In this document: one piece after another, positions 5,958-8,811 of the stretch
Layout: every line of letters starts with the position of its first letter
Position numbering within the stretch: the stretch's first letter is position 1
NCBI GenBank assembly: GCA_016201185.1
Contig: JACQDG010000366.1
Coordinates: 1-8,811, forward strand
Reading direction: 5' to 3'
DNA: 8,811 nucleotides
Source of the DNA: Acidobacteriota bacterium
GTDB taxonomy: Bacteria > Acidobacteriota > Terriglobia > Bryobacterales > JACQDG01
Translations under genes and position numbers: made by a program
Notes under the pieces: generated by a model
What the model saw: the letters and a program-made list of their open reading frames with translations, nothing else
Told to the model about the DNA's origin: nothing
Database searches by the model: none

Positions 5958-6062
5958 ATGCCCGCTACGACCCCCGCCGAACTTGCCAGACCAACCCCCA
6001 TCGCGATCATCCGAATTAGCAGCGCCATCATCATTGCGGTCGGTGTATCCGGCCCCGGATGA
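5958..6062 (+). CDS. Ile/Val-rich leader peptide of the ilvBNC operon
   Basis: A 34-residue frame whose second half is crowded with the end products of the operon: residues 15-30 read IAIIRISSAIIIAVGV, with seven Ile and two Val, including three Ile codons in a row (6027-6035). It ends Ser-Gly-Pro-Gly-stop at 6062, 87 bases before ilvB, and is followed by competing hairpins and a T-run. This is the layout of leader peptides of ilv operons in Enterobacteria (ilvGMEDA, ilvBN), where ribosome stalling at scarce charged tRNA prevents termination. The start is uncertain: no good SD precedes the ATG at 5958, and the frame stays open upstream with in-frame ATGs at 5877 and 5883. It is too short for usual gene callers. 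The role is inferred from position, codon content and RNA pairing. Confidence 0.72.
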   Translation: MPATTPAELARPTPIAIIRISSAIIIAVGVSGPG

Positions 6063-6103
6063 GGCCTGTTCGGAACGGAAATCCACAGGCTGCCGGCCGG
6101 GGC
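6052..6103 (+). promoter_or_regulatory. predicted antiterminator stem of the ilv attenuator
   Basis: GCCCCGG (6052-6058), formed by the last Gly-Pro-Gly codons of the leader peptide, is perfectly complementary to CCGGGGC (6097-6103): 7 consecutive G-C pairs. The pair encloses a second hairpin GCCTGT/ACAGGC (6064-6069 with 6085-6090, 6 pairs). The 3' partner overlaps the 5' arm of the terminator, so the two are exclusive. A ribosome stalled on the Ile codons (6000-6035) leaves 6052-6058 free and allows this stem. A ribosome reaching the stop codon covers it. Confidence 0.6.
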
Positions 6104-6130
6104 AAAAGAAAACCGGAGGCGGCCTTTTTT
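6092..6130 (+). terminator. ilv attenuator (intrinsic terminator upstream of ilvB)
   Basis: A GC-rich stem forms between about 6092-6100 and 6113-6124. One register pairs GGCCG (6095-6099) with CGGCC (6120-6124), and a second gives six pairs with one bulge from 6092/6123. The loop is A-rich, and six T's (6125-6130) follow directly. It ends 19 bases before the ilvB ATG, so it cannot be the end of an upstream gene on this strand; none exists. Placed after an Ile/Val-rich leader peptide, it is best read as a regulated attenuator. Confidence 0.68.
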
Positions 6131-6149
6131 ATTTGACGGAGACAAAGAA

Positions 6150-7874
6150 ATGGTGATGAAAGGGGCAAGAATCGTGTTGGAGGCCCTCGCCCGGGAAGGA
6201 TGCGAGGTCATCTTCGGCTATCCCGGCGGCGTGACCCTGCCGATCTACGACAGCCTGTACGACCACCACATCCGGCACATCCTGGTGCGGCATGAGGAGA
6301 ACGCCTGTTTCGCCGCCGAAGGCTATGCGCGCTCGACCGGCAAGGTAGGAGTGTGCATGGCCACCTCCGGACCGGGCGCCACCAACCTGGTCACCGGCCT
6401 GGTGGACGCCTTGATGGACTCCATCCCCGTGGTGGCCATCACGGGCCAGGTGCCGCAGAACCTGATCGGCCGGGACGCCTTCCAGGAGGCCGACACTTTC
6501 GGCATCACACGCTCCTGCACGAAGCACAACTACCTCGTGAAGGACGTCAACGACCTGGCCCGGTCGATCCACGAGGCATTCCACATTGCCTCGACGGGGC
6601 GGCCCGGTCCGGTGCTGGTGGACATCACCAAGGACGTGCTGCTGTCGCAGGGGATGTATCACGCGCCCGGCCCCATTCACCTGCGGGGCTACAAGGTGAG
6701 TCTCGAAGGCCACGCCGGGCAGATCAAGCGGGCGGCGCAAATGATCTGGGAGGCGGAGCGGCCTTATGTTTACGCCGGAGGCGGCATCGTCGCCTCGGGG
6801 GCCGCGGAAGAACTGCGCGAGTTCGCGGAGGTTCTTGAGGCGCCGGTGGCCGAGACTTTGATGGGGCTTGGGTCGCTCGCGAGCGAGCACCCCCATTGCA
6901 TCGGCCTTCTGGGGATGCACGGCAGCTACGCCGCCAACATGGGAATTAGCAACGCCGATCTGCTGATCGCCCTGGGCGTGCGTTTCGACGACCGGGTGAC
7001 GGGACGGCTGGAGGCCTTCGCCCGCCACGCCAAGGTGGTCCACGTGGACATTGACCCGGCGGAGATCGGCAAGAACCGCCATGCCGACTTGCCTATCGTC
7101 GGTGACGTGAAGCACGTGCTGGGGAGGTTAAACAAGCTGCTAGCCGAAACAAAAGGGACAGAGGGGCGCGCCAAGGCCCAGGCCCGGGCGCGCTGGATGG
7201 AGCAGACCCGCGAATGGCGGCAACTGCACCCTTTCAGCACCGCCTATTCCGACACCGAGATCAAGCCGCAGTTCCTGGTGAGGGAAATCGACCGGGTTCT
7301 GGGAGGCAACGCCATCCTGAGCGCCGACGTGGGCCAGCACCAGATGTGGGCGGCGCAATATGTGCGCTTTAAGCGTCCGCGGCAGTGGATCAACTCGGGC
7401 GGGCTGGGGGCCATGGGTTTCGGGCTGCCGGCGGCCATCGGCGCCCAGTGCGGCAACCCGGACAAGCTGGTCTTTGCCCTGATCGGCGACGGCGGCTTCC
7501 AGATGAGTCTGCCGGAGCTTTCCACCATCGCCAGCTACGGGCTGCCCATCAAGATCGTGGTCATGAACAACGGCTGCCTGGGGATGATCCGCCAGTGGCA
7601 GGAGCTGTTTTACAACAAGCGCTACTGTGCCATGGAGCTGGACAGCTTCCCGAACTGCGAGCTGCTGGCGGCGGCGTTCGGCATGAAGGGGCGGACGATC
7701 GACAAACCTCAGCAAGTGGCGGAAGCGCTGCACGAAGCGATTGAGGAGCCCGGTCCCTACCTGCTCAACGTGAAGGTAACGCCCGAGGAGAACGTTTACC
7801 CCATGGTGCCGGCCGGGGGCGCGGTCAATGAGATGATCCTCGACACGCCCGCTCCGGTGGAGGTGGGAGACTGA
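6150..7874 (+). CDS. ilvB: acetolactate synthase large (catalytic) subunit
   Basis: 574-residue thiamine-diphosphate enzyme (acetohydroxyacid synthase) that condenses two pyruvates to acetolactate, or pyruvate with 2-oxobutyrate, the first committed step to Val/Leu and Ile. Domains in order: N-terminal pyrimidine-binding domain (~1-170) with FGYPGGVTLPIYD and the catalytic Glu49 in RHEE; central FAD/DHAP-type domain (~190-330); C-terminal pyrophosphate-binding domain with the metal motif from Gly446-Asp447-Gly448 to Asn473-Asn474. The QVPQNLIGRDAFQE loop is typical of anabolic AHAS. ATG at 6150 has GGAG 8 bases upstream; the ATG at 6156 would be too far from it. Length is normal. It is followed by ilvN after 5 bases and is expected to be feedback-inhibited through that subunit and attenuated by the leader. 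Confidence 0.97.
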   Translation: MVMKGARIVLEALAREGCEVIFGYPGGVTLPIYDSLYDHHIRHILVRHEENACFAAEGYARSTGKVGVCMATSGPGATNLVTGLVDALMDSIPVVAITGQVPQNLIGRDAFQEADTFGITRSCTKHNYLVKDVNDLARSIHEAFHIASTGRPGPVLVDITKDVLLSQGMYHAPGPIHLRGYKVSLEGHAGQIKRAAQMIWEAERPYVYAGGGIVASGAAEELREFAEVLEAPVAETLMGLGSLASEHPHCIGLLGMHGSYAANMGISNADLLIALGVRFDDRVTGRLEAFARHAKVVHVDIDPAEIGKNRHADLPIVGDVKHVLGRLNKLLAETKGTEGRAKAQARARWMEQTREWRQLHPFSTAYSDTEIKPQFLVREIDRVLGGNAILSADVGQHQMWAAQYVRFKRPRQWINSGGLGAMGFGLPAAIGAQCGNPDKLVFALIGDGGFQMSLPELSTIASYGLPIKIVVMNNGCLGMIRQWQELFYNKRYCAMELDSFPNCELLAAAFGMKGRTIDKPQQVAEALHEAIEEPGPYLLNVKVTPEENVYPMVPAGGAVNEMILDTPAPVEVGD

Positions 7875-7879
7875 GTTTT

Positions 7880-8410
7880 ATGTTGCAGCTCATCTCTTTG
7901 CTGGTGGAAAACAAGCCCGGCGCGCTGATGCGGGTGACCGGCGTGCTGAGCGCCCGAGGGTACAACATTGAAAGCCTGACGGTAGCGCGGACGCTTGATC
8001 CGGAGCTGTCGCGCATGACGATCCAGGCCGAGGTGGAAGCCGCCATCCGCCCGCTGGTGATCAAGCAGATCCAGCGGCTGGTGAACGTGGTGCAAGCGGT
8101 GGACCTGACCGATACGCAGGCCGTGTGCCGCGAGCTGATGCTGGTGAAAGTGCGGGTGAGCGACGAGATGCGGGCAGCGCTGTTGAAAGAGGCGGAGGTC
8201 TTTCGGGCCCGCGTGGTCGACGCCGCGCCGGGGGCCTATACCCTGGAAGCCACGGGCGCGTCGGAGAAGCTGGATGCGTTCCTGGAAATGATGCGCACGT
8301 ACGGGGAGATCGAGGTGATCCGCTCCGGCGCTATGGCCATGCCCCGCTCGACGAAGGAAAACAAGAGGGTGACGACGAAAGGGAAGGATCTGAGAAAGGT
8401 TAGTGTTTAG
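7880..8410 (+). CDS. ilvN: acetolactate synthase small (regulatory) subunit
   Basis: 176-residue regulatory partner of IlvB, which raises its activity and gives valine feedback inhibition. The N-terminal ACT domain (about 3-77) begins LISLLVENKPGALMRVTGVLSARGYNIESL. Asn11, Gly14 and Asn29, positions tied to valine sensitivity in E. coli IlvH, are all present, so feedback inhibition is likely. The C-terminal domain (about 80-155, RELMLVKV to YGEIEVIRSG) is complete, followed by a basic tail rich in Lys and Arg. ATG at 7880 has GGGAG 10 bases upstream, inside the end of ilvB, only 5 bases after its stop, so the two subunits are likely co-translated. Length resembles IlvH (about 163) more than the short enteric IlvN. 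Confidence 0.95.
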   Translation: MLQLISLLVENKPGALMRVTGVLSARGYNIESLTVARTLDPELSRMTIQAEVEAAIRPLVIKQIQRLVNVVQAVDLTDTQAVCRELMLVKVRVSDEMRAALLKEAEVFRARVVDAAPGAYTLEATGASEKLDAFLEMMRTYGEIEVIRSGAMAMPRSTKENKRVTTKGKDLRKVSV

Positions 8411-8451
8411 AAGCCGCGAACGAGCGCGAAAAAACACGAATGAGGAGATCC

Positions 8452-8811
8452 ATGGCAAAAATCTACTACGAAAAAGACGGAGACCTGAAGCATCTGAAGG
8501 GCCGGAAGGTGGCCGTGATCGGCTACGGCAGCCAGGGCCACGCTCACGCGCTGAACCTGCGGGACAGCGGCATCGACGTGGTGGTGGGGCTTTACCAGGG
8601 CAGCCGGTCGTGGGCCAAGGCCGAAGCAGCCGGGCTGAAGGTGCTGCCGGTGGCGGAGGCCGCCCAGACGGCCAACGTCATCATGGTCCTGGTGGCCGAC
8701 CACATCCAGGCCGACTTGTACGCCCAGGAGATCGGCCCTCGCCTTTCGCCCGGCAAGACGCTGATGTTCGCCCACGGCTTCAACATCCACTTCCGGCAGA
8801 TTGTCCCGCCG
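8452..8811 (+). CDS. ilvC: ketol-acid reductoisomerase, N-terminal part (cut by window edge)
   Basis: The first 120 codons of KARI, which isomerises and reduces acetolactate or acetohydroxybutyrate using NAD(P)H and Mg, the second step of Val/Ile synthesis. The N-terminus AKIYYEKDGDLKHLKGRKVAVIGYGSQGHAHALNL is diagnostic: the Rossmann loop is GYGSQGHA (24-31). The cofactor-specificity loop region reads LYQGSRS (47-53), with Arg52 and Ser53 and no terminal Asp, which suggests NADPH. His108 in HGFNIH is the conserved active-site histidine. The ATG at 8452 follows GAGGAG with a 4-base gap, 41 bases after ilvN. The knotted C-terminal domain and the metal-binding residues lie outside the window. 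It is too incomplete to tell class I from class II. Confidence 0.96.
   Translation, partial: MAKIYYEKDGDLKHLKGRKVAVIGYGSQGHAHALNLRDSGIDVVVGLYQGSRSWAKAEAAGLKVLPVAEAAQTANVIMVLVADHIQADLYAQEIGPRLSPGKTLMFAHGFNIHFRQIVPP

Larger units (their letters stand above)
5677..6149. other. divergent intergenic region between cysS and ilvB
   Basis: 473 bases without a conserved protein gene. The cysS-proximal part (5677-5790) shows no convincing cysS promoter. The middle holds a candidate ilv promoter (5794-5821) and a short inverted repeat GGATTG/CAATCC (5832-5837 with 5846-5851, loop of 8) just downstream of the expected start. The ilvB-proximal part holds an Ile/Val-rich leader peptide and an attenuator. 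Long open frames on either strand here look like chance in GC-rich DNA, apart from the leader peptide. Confidence 0.7.

Noticed and set aside
5822..6211. Minus-strand open frame antisense to the ilv leader, with a hydrophobic stretch
   Set aside because: The hydrophobic run is the out-of-frame complement of the Ile codons. It spans the attenuator and the ilvB start and has no SD or partner gene. The sense leader-peptide reading explains the same bases better.
8411..8451. CGCG/CGCG mini-hairpin followed by A's between ilvN and ilvC
   Set aside because: Only 4 pairs and followed by A's, not T's, on the coding strand; not a terminator. The gap simply holds the ilvC ribosome site.

Overview
The window looks like ordinary chromosomal DNA from a GC-rich free-living bacterium. 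The style of the proteins (acidobacterium-like GalT, IlvB and aminotransferase) hints at Acidobacteriota or a relative, but this is an impression that the sequence alone cannot settle. There are no phage, IS or CRISPR features. Two divergent gene blocks face away from a 473-base intergenic region at 5677-6149.

The minus-strand block, read from 5676 down to 1, is: cysS (cysteinyl-tRNA synthetase); a two-gene Phd/PIN-type toxin-antitoxin module with its own extended -10 promoter inside a palindrome; a class-III PLP aminotransferase; a small SAM methyltransferase; a YraN/UPF0102 nuclease-fold protein; galT; and, at the very edge, the first 17 bases of a tRNA, probably tRNA-Gly, behind a strong sigma70-type promoter. 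Aminotransferase, methyltransferase, yraN and galT are overlapping or nearly touching and read as one operon of unrelated functions. Several starts are non-ATG (TTG for galT and the toxin, GTG for yraN).

The plus-strand block is the branched-chain amino acid operon ilvB-ilvN-ilvC (ilvC runs off the window): acetolactate synthase large and small subunits, then ketol-acid reductoisomerase, the first two enzymes of Ile/Val synthesis. 

The most interesting element is the ilvB leader. A short reading frame at 5958-6062 encodes a peptide with seven Ile and two Val within 16 residues. It is followed by a GC-rich hairpin plus six T's just upstream of the ilvB ribosome binding site. The last codons of the peptide can pair perfectly (7 G-C pairs) with the 5' arm of that terminator. 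This is the full layout of ribosome-mediated transcription attenuation. A second RNA-level signal is a long inverted repeat that would bury the Shine-Dalgarno of the aminotransferase gene. A third is the toxin-antitoxin promoter, which predicts a nearly or fully leaderless antitoxin mRNA.
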